From NCBI GenBank assembly GCA_051010055.1, contig JBPCVY010000011.1:1-17598 (forward strand): a stretch of 17,598 nucleotides of DNA. The letters are read 5' to 3'. The position numbers were made by a program, and so were the translations under genes. Origin of the DNA: CAJQND01 sp051010055. GTDB lineage: Bacteria; Pseudomonadota; Alphaproteobacteria; Rhizobiales; CAJQND01. The notes below the pieces were generated by a model that saw nothing but the letters and a program-made list of their open reading frames with translations, had not been told where the DNA came from and did not search any database. Shown piece by piece: positions 8,079 through 14,101 of the stretch. The number at the start of each line of letters is the position of its first letter. Position 1 is the first letter of the stretch.

Positions 8079-8092
8079 CTAGAGCGCTCTAG
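8079..8092. repeat. 14-bp perfect palindrome at a convergent gene junction
   Basis: CTAGAGCGCTCTAG reads the same on both strands. It covers the stop codon of the FAH-family gene (TAG, 8089-8091 on the minus strand) and ends the 15-bp gap after glycerate kinase. No T-run follows on either side, so it is not a canonical terminator. As RNA it could only form a short tight hairpin or pair between the two converging transcripts. Function is unproven. Confidence 0.6.
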
Positions 8093-8928
8093 CCTTTCAC
8101 CACCTTTTGCCGTTGCTCGCCGAGCTTTGAAATGCCAAGGCTCATAACATCGCCCGGCTTGACAAACTTCTGCGGCTTTTGGCCAGCGCCCACGCCGGGC
8201 GGTGTGCCGGTGGCGATAATATCGCCCGGCTCGAGGGTCATGATTTTTGACAGGTAGGAGACAATGTGCGCCACTGAGAAAATCATTTTCGAGGTGGTGC
8301 CGGTTTGCTGGCGCTCATCATTAAGGTCCAGCCATAGATCGAGCTTTTGCACATTGCCCACTTCATCAGCTGTTACCAGCCAAGGGCCCACCGGGCCGTA
8401 GGTGTCACAGGCTTTGCCTTTCACCCATTGCCCGCCGCGCTCGTTCTGCCATTCGCGCTCTGAAACATCGTTTATCACCGTGTAGCCGGCCACATACTTG
8501 AGGGCATCCTTCTTGGTGACATGCTTTGCCCGCGTGCCGATGACGATGCCAAGCTCCACTTCCCAGTCGGTCTTCTTGGAGCCCTTCACCAGAACCACAT
8601 TGTCGTTGGGCCCGTTAAGAGCGTTCATGGTTTTGGTGAAAAGAACCGGTTCATCCGGGATGGGATTGTTCGTCTCTTCAGCATGGTCGGTATAGTTCAA
8701 CCCGATGCACAGGAATTTCTGAAACCCTGATACAGGTACGCCCATGCGCGGGCGGCCTTTAACCACCGGCAATTTGGAAACGGCGGTGCGCTTTATGGTG
8801 CCAAGCTTCTTGGCAATGACTTCCGGGGTGATATCGTCAACGATGCCGGAAAGGTCGCGGACTTTGCCATCATTATCCAACAAGCCTGGTTTTTCGCGGC
8901 CTTTGGGACCGTAGCGTAACAGTTTCAT
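8089..8928 (-). CDS. Fumarylacetoacetate hydrolase (FAH) family protein
   Basis: 279 aa from ATG 8928 with GAGG 8 nt upstream. A short N-terminal domain is followed by the FAH fold: CIGLNYTDHAEE (74-85), DWEVELGIVIG with metal-binding Glu123 and Glu125, NDVSER with Asp154, then DTYGPVGPW and ATGTPPGVG (239-247). These are the divalent-metal and substrate motifs of the FAH/HpcE superfamily. Length matches the single-domain 2-oxo-acid hydrolases/hydratases such as 2,4-diketo-3-deoxy-L-rhamnonate hydrolase, ureidoglycolate-lyase-annotated members and acylpyruvases. The exact substrate cannot be read. It is the last gene of the lut run, 11 bp after the unknown 212-aa gene; a product yielding pyruvate or lactate would fit that context, as inference. 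Confidence 0.93.
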   Translation of the reverse strand: MKLLRYGPKGREKPGLLDNDGKVRDLSGIVDDITPEVIAKKLGTIKRTAVSKLPVVKGRPRMGVPVSGFQKFLCIGLNYTDHAEETNNPIPDEPVLFTKTMNALNGPNDNVVLVKGSKKTDWEVELGIVIGTRAKHVTKKDALKYVAGYTVINDVSEREWQNERGGQWVKGKACDTYGPVGPWLVTADEVGNVQKLDLWLDLNDERQQTGTTSKMIFSVAHIVSYLSKIMTLEPGDIIATGTPPGVGAGQKPQKFVKPGDVMSLGISKLGEQRQKVVKG

Positions 8929-8939
8929 TTAGATTGCCT

Positions 8940-9578
8940 CTAGTAGGTTTTGGCAGAGCAAATGCCTGCACTCGGATGGAATACCGGCTCATAACCGGCG
9001 GTTAGAATCTCAACGAATGGTTCTGGGGTGAGAACCTCAACGCGGCCTGAATGCGGCCTGTGTTCAGCGGTTGTATACCCAGAAAATGACCAGGCGAGCA
9101 AATTTTCTTCGTACACTGCATGAGGCGTACCTTCATGCACAATCATTGTGCCATTTGGCAGGGATGAAATGCTGGCGGAATAGGTGCGTTTTTTGCGCCC
9201 GTTTAGCCGGGCTGCATGGGCAATTTTGTCGAATTCTCCGGCATAGGGGCGCTGTTTCTCGCCCCTGGATGTGGCATAAAGCCGAAGGAATTCGTTTGCC
9301 CGTTTGTATCTGCATTCAAAGCACGGGCGGTGGCCGGCAGAAAGCGCTGTCACCTCATCAAGGAAGAATAGCTCAGTGTAGCTGCCTGGCGACATGACCT
9401 GGCGTTGGCGCTGTTTGAATTCGAGCACACAGCTTATCCAGGCGCGGTTGGCCCAGCGCCGCGAGGTAAGGGTCTTGTCGGGCCGGTGAAAGCGTCCGCC
9501 CCGGTTGCCAAAAAACAGTCCACGCGCTGCATCAGCATGTATATGCCCGTAAGGGTCGACCCTGTTTTGCAGCGGCAT
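8940..9578 (-). CDS. Conserved protein of unknown function inside the lut operon
   Basis: 212 aa, no signal peptide or membrane helix, rich in Arg and aromatic residues, so probably cytoplasmic. I recognise no domain name. The most striking piece is TALSAGHRPCFECRYKRANEFLR (about 77-99): a CxxC pair (Cys86 and Cys89) next to His83, plausible as a small metal site and loosely like the cysteine motif of Ada-type zinc domains. The start MPLQNRVDPYGHIHADAARG and the segment GNRGGRFHRPDKTLTSRRW look like those of uncharacterised proteins in other alphaproteobacteria, a memory-based impression. It lies 14 bp after lutC and 11 bp before the FAH gene, so it is very likely cotranscribed with lactate oxidation genes. 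No function is assigned. Confidence 0.85.
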   Translation of the reverse strand: MPLQNRVDPYGHIHADAARGLFFGNRGGRFHRPDKTLTSRRWANRAWISCVLEFKQRQRQVMSPGSYTELFFLDEVTALSAGHRPCFECRYKRANEFLRLYATSRGEKQRPYAGEFDKIAHAARLNGRKKRTYSASISSLPNGTMIVHEGTPHAVYEENLLAWSFSGYTTAEHRPHSGRVEVLTPEPFVEILTAGYEPVFHPSAGICSAKTY

Positions 9579-9592
9579 CGGATAACCCTGCT

Positions 9593-10312
9593 CTAGCTTT
9601 GTTCCGGGTTCAAAATGATGATGTGCAACCGCCGCGGCCCGTGCGCGCCCAGCTCCAGGCGCTGTTCAATGTCGCCGGTTCGTGACGGGCCTGAGATAAA
9701 ATTAACTGTGCGCGGCAGCATCGCCTCGCCGTAATGCTTGCGGATTTCATCCCACACTTCTTCATAATTGCCGTGAATGCGGCCGGCTTCAACAACCACG
9801 ATGTGGTTTTCAGGCAGGAAGTTCAAGGTTGTCGGGTTGTCCTGGCCGGAAGTCATGACGACAGTGCCTGACTCTGCGACGGCGGCAAATGCGCGGCTCA
9901 TGGAGGCATCATCATGCACCCGCGCACGGCCTTCGGAAACATCAAGCGACGGGGTTTTCGACCAGGCAAGCCCGGTAAGGGCTGGGTCTTTGCCAAAACG
10001 GATGCGCTGGGGAAGGTTGTGATCGCGCAGGAAATTTGCCGCAGCAACCGGAATGTCGCTTGGCGTGCGCACTTCCTCTACGGTGGCATTCGCTGCAATC
10101 ATCATTTGCGAGAAAAGCTTAACCCGGTGCTGGGTGTCGCCTTCGCCGCGTTTTGGAATGAGATTGCGCGGGTGGTTGGTAAGCCTGTCCTGCACCGCCT
10201 GGCGCCTGCGCGCATCAAGCTTGTCGGATGCCTGCACCCGGCGGATTTTTGTCAAAAGCTCGTCGCGCACTTCATCATTGGTGAAGCCGTCACTGTCATA
10301 AAGGCTAGCCAT
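9593..10312 (-). CDS. lutC: Lactate utilization protein C (LUD domain)
   Basis: 239 aa from ATG 10312, which overlaps the lutB stop by 8 nt; GGAAGGAG lies about 10 nt upstream inside lutB. The protein is a single LUD (formerly DUF162) domain: an N-terminal helix with IRR, a central RIRFGKDPALTGLAW region, then AESGTVVMTSGQDNPTTLNFLPENHIVVV and the end FISGPSRTGDIEQRLELGAHGPRRLHIIIL. Both latter stretches are typical of LutC/YkgG. With LutA and LutB it forms the cytoplasmic or membrane-associated L-lactate:quinone oxidoreductase that makes pyruvate without LldD. Length is normal. An earlier in-frame ATG at 10396 lies within lutB and is not needed. Confidence 0.93.
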   Translation of the reverse strand: MASLYDSDGFTNDEVRDELLTKIRRVQASDKLDARRRQAVQDRLTNHPRNLIPKRGEGDTQHRVKLFSQMMIAANATVEEVRTPSDIPVAAANFLRDHNLPQRIRFGKDPALTGLAWSKTPSLDVSEGRARVHDDASMSRAFAAVAESGTVVMTSGQDNPTTLNFLPENHIVVVEAGRIHGNYEEVWDEIRKHYGEAMLPRTVNFISGPSRTGDIEQRLELGAHGPRRLHIIILNPEQS

Positions 10313-11726
10313 TTTTCTGACGCTCCTTCCAAACCGCCTGGAAAGTTCGGCCCTGGGGTGCGGGCAAATCGCGGTACTTCGTCCAGCCGCGGGCAAGGGC
10401 CAAATGCTTGATGTAGCCCTTTCTGCCGCCCATCATGCGCATGAACCGCGCCGACAGCCCCATGACACGGTGATAAATCTCCGGCCTTGAAATGAGCCAC
10501 CTCCAGGCGCTCAGCCCTGTGCGCAACGACTTACCCGTCAAATGCCTTTCGAACTCACGCTCGCGCCAATGGCGCATCATTTTGGGCAGGGGAATGCGCA
10601 TCGGGCACACTTCCTCGCAGCGCCCGCAAAATGTAGAGGCATTTGGCAGGTGTCCGGCTTCATCGACCCCGATAAGCGAGGGGGTAAGCACCGATCCCAT
10701 GGGGCCGGAATAAACCCAGCCGTAGGAATGACCACCGACGGCCTGATAAACCGGGCAATGATTGAGACAGGCCCCGCAGCGAATACAGCGCAGCATTTCC
10801 TGGAACTCAGTGCCGATCATATCCGAACGGCCATTATCAAGCAGAACAACGTGATACTCGTTCGGCCCGTCCAAATCACCAAGGCGCCGCGGCCCGGTGG
10901 AAAATGTGGTGTAGGTGGAAATCTCCTGGCCGGTCGCTGAGCGCGCCAGCAGCCGTATAAGCGTGCTCGCATCTTCCAGGGTCGGCACGATTTTCTCGAT
11001 TGAGGCGAGCACAATGTGACACCGGGGCAGGCACTGGGTGAGATCGCCATTGCCTTCATTGGTGACAATGACTGACGTGCCGGTTTCAGCGATCAGAAAG
11101 TTTGTGCCGGTAAGGCCGATATCTGCTGCAAGGTATTTGGTCCGCAATACCTCGCGAGCCTCATGAACCAGAGAGGCGGGCTCATCCAAAACCCTGTCTT
11201 CTGGCAAGTGATCGTGGATGCGGCGGAAATCTTCCTCAATCTGTTCTTTCGTAAGATGCACAGCCGGGGCGATGAGATGACTCGGCGTTTCACCGCGCAA
11301 TTGGACGATATACTCACCAAGGTCCGTTTCAATCGGCGTGATGCCGGCCTCTTCAAGAGCGTCATTGATCCCAGCTTCCTCGGAGATCATGGATTTGCCC
11401 TTGGTGATGGTTTTGGCGTTCCGGGCTTGACATATATCGACAATGATGCGCCTGGCATCTTCGGCGGTTCCGGCCCAATGCACACGGCCACCGGCTTCCA
11501 GCACCCTGTTCTCGTAAATCTCCAGGTAGAGATCGAGGTGCTCAAGCACATGGTTCTTGATTTCGCGGCCCTTGTCTCGCAACGCTTCGAACTCGGGCAG
11601 GGCGGCGGCAGCCTTGGCGCGCTTGTTGACGAAACCGGAAGGTACATTCGTAAGGGCACGCTGCAACTGTTCATCGTTCAAGGCGCTGCGCGCGTTCGAC
11701 TTAAATTTTCGGCTGGTTGCCTCCAT
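10305..11726 (-). CDS. lutB: Lactate utilization iron-sulfur protein B
   Basis: 473 aa from ATG 11726 with GGAG 7 nt upstream, 4 bp after the lutA stop; a longer in-frame ATG at 11801 would run into lutA. The N-terminal half is a LUD domain (GTAEDARRIIVDICQARNAKTI, SMISEEAGIND, GLTGTNFLIAETG). It is followed by two ferredoxin-like clusters, CIRCGACLNHCP (Cys314, 317, 320, 324) and CGRCEEVCP (Cys367, 370, 374), and the LutB C-terminal domain ending near the C-terminus. It passes electrons from lactate oxidation toward the quinone pool in the LutABC complex. All cysteines expected are present, so it should be functional. Confidence 0.95.
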   Translation of the reverse strand: MEATSRKFKSNARSALNDEQLQRALTNVPSGFVNKRAKAAAALPEFEALRDKGREIKNHVLEHLDLYLEIYENRVLEAGGRVHWAGTAEDARRIIVDICQARNAKTITKGKSMISEEAGINDALEEAGITPIETDLGEYIVQLRGETPSHLIAPAVHLTKEQIEEDFRRIHDHLPEDRVLDEPASLVHEAREVLRTKYLAADIGLTGTNFLIAETGTSVIVTNEGNGDLTQCLPRCHIVLASIEKIVPTLEDASTLIRLLARSATGQEISTYTTFSTGPRRLGDLDGPNEYHVVLLDNGRSDMIGTEFQEMLRCIRCGACLNHCPVYQAVGGHSYGWVYSGPMGSVLTPSLIGVDEAGHLPNASTFCGRCEEVCPMRIPLPKMMRHWREREFERHLTGKSLRTGLSAWRWLISRPEIYHRVMGLSARFMRMMGGRKGYIKHLALARGWTKYRDLPAPQGRTFQAVWKERQKNG

Positions 11727-11730
11727 AGGG

Positions 11731-12498
11731 TTACTCCGTCTCGCCGATCGCCGGAACGTGGGTTTCGCCGGCCAGCACTTCGGCAATGTGGCGCACCTCA
11801 ATGTCAGCGCCTTCGCGCTGCAACTTGCCTGCCATGTTCAAAAGGCAGCCCAAATCGCCGGCAAGCAGCACATCTGCGCCTGAGCGGGCGATGTTACCGG
11901 TTTTTTTGGTCACCATGTCGTTGGAAATATCCGCATATTTCACGCAAAATGTGCCGCCAAAACCGCAGCATACATTGGCATCAGACATCTCGCGCAGTTC
12001 AAGGCCGTCCACATTGTTCAAGAGCTTGCGCGGCTGCTTGTGGATCTTGAGCTCCCGCAGGCCCGAACAGGAATCATGATAGGTGACCTTGCGGCCGAAT
12101 TCAGCGCCGGGCGTATCCATTCCCATTACATCGGTAAGGAATGAGACAAGTTCATAAGTCTTGTCGGCAAAATCGTCGGCGCGGGCGCGAAATCCGCTGC
12201 CCTCGGCAAAAAGGGGCGGATAGTGCACCTTGATCATGCTGGCGCAGGAGCCAGACGGCACAACCACGTATTCATAGCGTTCGAACAGCTTAATGAGTGC
12301 GGTTGCAATTTTGCGCGTCGATTTGCGATCGCCCGAATTATAGGCGGGCTGGCCGCAACAGGTTTGCTTTGTGGGCACGACGATATCGCATCCGGCCCGT
12401 TCGAGCAGTTTTACGGTTGCAAGTCCCACCGAAGGGCGGAACAGGTCAACAAGGCAGGTAACGAACAGGCCGACTTTGGGGCGCTTTTTCTTGTTCAT
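11731..12498 (-). CDS. lutA: Lactate utilization protein A (CCG-domain Fe-S subunit)
   Basis: 255 aa from ATG 12498, which overlaps the regulator stop as ATGA, pointing to coupled translation. Two CCG domains are visible: TCCGQPAYNSG (Cys47-Cys48) with Cys85 in PSGSCASM, and YHDSCSGLREL (Cys144) with VCCGFGGTF (Cys177-Cys178). These cysteine-rich motifs, shared with GlcF, HdrB and succinate dehydrogenase E, hold iron-sulfur clusters. Length and order match LutA/YkgE. It is the first enzymatic subunit of the lut operon. Confidence 0.95.
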   Translation of the reverse strand: MNKKKRPKVGLFVTCLVDLFRPSVGLATVKLLERAGCDIVVPTKQTCCGQPAYNSGDRKSTRKIATALIKLFERYEYVVVPSGSCASMIKVHYPPLFAEGSGFRARADDFADKTYELVSFLTDVMGMDTPGAEFGRKVTYHDSCSGLRELKIHKQPRKLLNNVDGLELREMSDANVCCGFGGTFCVKYADISNDMVTKKTGNIARSGADVLLAGDLGCLLNMAGKLQREGADIEVRHIAEVLAGETHVPAIGETE

Positions 12499-13298
12499 GC
12501 GGATTTCCGTTTTGCTTTGCTGGAAGTAGGGGTTTCGCGCTCGCGTTGTTCAAGACGGCGTTGGGAAATGTCCTGGCGAGAGAGGGAGACTTCCGCCATC
12601 CGGTGCGCTGATTGCACATATGCGATGTGATTGCGCGATGCTTTCTCGGCTGCCTCAGCATCTCCGCTAATAATGCTTTCGTTCAAGGCGCGGTGCTGAT
12701 CCAGCAGCCCATCGCGGGCGCCGTCGCCGTCATAAAGCTTGCGGCGGTTTTCGAACACACCGCTGCGCAACAGTCCGTAGACGCTGCGCAAGGACTGAAT
12801 GAGAACGATATTGTGGCTGGCATCGACAATTGCGGTGTGCAGTTCCACATCGAGGCGCGCCTCTTCTTCCGGATCGTTACGCTGATGGGCGGCAAGCATG
12901 GCTTCGAAAATCCGGGTCAGAATTTCCCGGTCCGCATCAGTTGCGCGCTCAGCGGCAAGCCGAGCAGCAATCGCCTCTATTTCCAGGCGGTACTCGAGAT
13001 AGTCCGCGGTTGCCTTTTCATGCGTTGCGAACAGATTGACAATCGGTTCGGCAAAAACAGAGCCCAAAACATCGGCAACGAATGTGCCGCCACCCTGGCG
13101 GGCAACCACCAGGCCGCGCTTTTCAAGATCGGTGAGCGCATCGCGCAGGCTCGGCCGCGACACGTCCATGGCCTTGGCCAGCTCGCGCTCTGGCGGCAGC
13201 CTGTCGCCGGGCCGCAGCACACCTTCCAGTATGAGTTCCTCAATTTGCCGGGTGACGGCATCGGATATTTTGGTGTGCTCAATGCGCTGAAAAGTCAT
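12495..13298 (-). CDS. FadR-subfamily GntR regulator with FCD domain (LldR/GlcC-like)
   Basis: 267 aa from ATG 13298. Residues of about 8-75 form a GntR winged helix: ISDAVTRQIEELILEGVLRPGDRLPPERELAKAMDVSRPSLRDALTDLEKRGLV, then QGGGTFVAD. An all-helical FCD ligand-binding domain follows (about 98-235), with the acidic/histidine pattern DVELHTAIVDAS and HRALNESIISGD, and HNI / RNHIAYV histidines that bind metal and carboxylate ligand in this family. FCD regulators of lactate, glycolate and pyruvate (LldR, GlcC, PdhR) bind such 2-hydroxy or 2-oxo acids. Being first in the lut run, it is likely autoregulated through the inverted repeat at its promoter, and may also control glcDEF. Ligand (L-lactate versus glycolate) is undecided. 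Confidence 0.92.
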   Translation of the reverse strand: MTFQRIEHTKISDAVTRQIEELILEGVLRPGDRLPPERELAKAMDVSRPSLRDALTDLEKRGLVVARQGGGTFVADVLGSVFAEPIVNLFATHEKATADYLEYRLEIEAIAARLAAERATDADREILTRIFEAMLAAHQRNDPEEEARLDVELHTAIVDASHNIVLIQSLRSVYGLLRSGVFENRRKLYDGDGARDGLLDQHRALNESIISGDAEAAEKASRNHIAYVQSAHRMAEVSLSRQDISQRRLEQRERETPTSSKAKRKSA

Positions 13299-13333
13299 GG
13301 CCCCAGGCCCGGTTTCAGAAGAATGTAGACGGG

Positions 13334-13363
13334 ACTATATTTCCGAACAGGTAAATTGGTCAA
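13334..13363 (-). promoter_or_regulatory. Sigma70-like promoter of the regulator-lutABC operon
   Basis: On the minus strand TTGACC (13363-13358) and TATAGT (13339-13334) are 18 bp apart, and each matches 5 of 6 consensus bases. A start near 13327 would leave a leader of about 30 nt before the regulator ATG at 13298. The -35 overlaps the inverted repeat described next. Confidence 0.7.
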
Positions 13364-13382
13364 TAAGTTTAACCAATATTGG
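13355..13382. promoter_or_regulatory. Putative operator of the FCD regulator at the lut promoter
   Basis: ATTGGT (13355-13360) and ACCAAT (13372-13377) form an inverted repeat with an 11-bp spacer. The right arm also belongs to a perfect 10-bp palindrome CCAATATTGG (13373-13382). The left arm shares bases with the -35 box, so binding would block RNA polymerase. FadR-family operators are built on TGGT/ACCA half-sites, usually with a 3-bp spacer; this wider spacing is unusual, but the half-sites agree. Confidence 0.55.
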
Positions 13383-13403
13383 CATTTGATTACAGTGCGG
13401 CCA

Positions 13404-13436
13404 TAAAAAAACCAGCCGCAGAACCCTGCGGCTGGT
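13404..13436 (-). terminator. Rho-independent terminator of the cytochrome c gene
   Basis: ACCAGCCGCAG (13411-13421) and CTGCGGCTGGT (13426-13436) form an 11-bp stem with a 4-nt loop. Seven A on the plus strand (13404-13410) give the T-run on the minus-strand transcript. It lies 23 bp beyond the cytochrome stop and insulates the lut promoter from read-through. Confidence 0.93.
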
Positions 13437-13459
13437 CAAATCATGGTGAGATTTCGCGT

Positions 13460-13852
13460 TTACTCTGCTGGCTTCGTTGCTTCTACGAGATAACCAACCA
13501 GATTGACGCGGTCTTTTTCTTTTTTCAGGCCGCCAAATGCCATCTTGGTGCCCTTGACATATTCTTTTGGCTTGATGAGATATTCCAGCAAAACCTCTTC
13601 AGACCATACCAGGCCCTCTTCACCTTTTGCCTTCATGGCTTTGGAGTATTTGTAGCCTTCAATAGAAGCTGCTTTGCGGCCAATAAGGCCAACCAGATGT
13701 GGACCCACCTTGTTCTTTTCCTTGTCCACAACGTGGCATGCCTTGCATTTCTTATATACTTTTTCGCCCTTTTTCAGATCGGGCTCGTCTGCAAATGCGC
13801 CTGAAGCCATGGCAGCCAGGGTAGCTGCAGCGATGGTCAAACTGAATTTCAT
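13460..13852 (-). CDS. Periplasmic class I cytochrome c
   Basis: 130 aa from ATG 13852 with GGGAG 9 nt upstream; an in-frame ATG 16 codons earlier adds a non-signal-like leader and is rejected. Signal peptide 1-21 ends in AFA. The mature 109 residues hold one haem-binding CKACH (36-40) near the N-terminus, GPHLVGLIGRKAAS (50-63), GYKYSKAMKAK, and the distal haem ligand Met104 in KGTKMAFGG. This is the usual layout of small soluble cytochrome c (c550/c2-like) of alphaproteobacteria. It shuttles electrons in the periplasm. It has its own terminator and is divergent from glcD. A specific role in glycolate or lactate oxidation is possible, but those enzymes normally reduce quinone, so the adjacency may mean nothing. 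Confidence 0.93.
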   Translation of the reverse strand: MKFSLTIAAATLAAMASGAFADEPDLKKGEKVYKKCKACHVVDKEKNKVGPHLVGLIGRKAASIEGYKYSKAMKAKGEEGLVWSEEVLLEYLIKPKEYVKGTKMAFGGLKKEKDRVNLVGYLVEATKPAE

Positions 13853-13866
13853 TATTTCAAACTCCC

Positions 13867-13878
13867 AAAAACGTTTTT
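13867..13878. repeat. 12-bp A/T palindrome in the cytochrome c leader
   Basis: AAAAACGTTTTT is a perfect palindrome 15 bp upstream of the cytochrome start codon and directly beyond its ribosome-binding site. It could be a weak operator or an RNA hairpin of low stability. No family is suggested. Confidence 0.35.
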
Positions 13879-14055
13879 CACTTAAACAGGTAACTTCCAC
13901 ACTTTAAAGGCGACGGCAACTGGACAAAGCCACGCATTCGTTGCGATTGGAGCCAAGCTTCCATCTGTCGGAATAATCTGTCCGGAATTTGCGCGAATTA
14001 TGGCCAATTGTAAAGGCGAGACGAAAGTCGGGGTTGATTTCACCTTATGATTAAA

Positions 14056-14090
14056 GGTAAGAAAAACTGACCAATAATCCCGAAATTGGT
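14056..14090. promoter_or_regulatory. Putative operator cluster in the glcD leader
   Basis: GGT (14056-14058) and ACCAATA (14070-14076) are 11 bp apart, the same arrangement and orientation as at the lut promoter. A second ATTGGT (14085-14090) forms a further inverted repeat with the ACCAAT, with 9 bp between them. The last half-site touches the GGTGAG ribosome-binding stretch of glcD, whose ATG is at 14102. A likely reader is the FCD regulator at 12495-13298. No convincing -35/-10 pair was found in the 13853-14101 gap. Confidence 0.45.
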
Positions 14091-14101
14091 GAGCTGAGCC
14101 C

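Noticed and set aside
11163..12050. 295-codon plus-strand open frame across lutA/lutB
   Set aside because: It is a shadow of two genes with intact iron-sulfur motifs; its composition is odd and it has no recognisable domain.
12612..13328. 238-codon plus-strand open frame opposite the regulator
   Set aside because: Antisense shadow; the minus strand encodes a complete GntR/FCD protein.
14034..14063. TTGATT-based promoter for glcD
   Set aside because: No acceptable -10 at 16-18 bp; TATGAT (14046-14051) has no partner at -35, so no glcD promoter is called.
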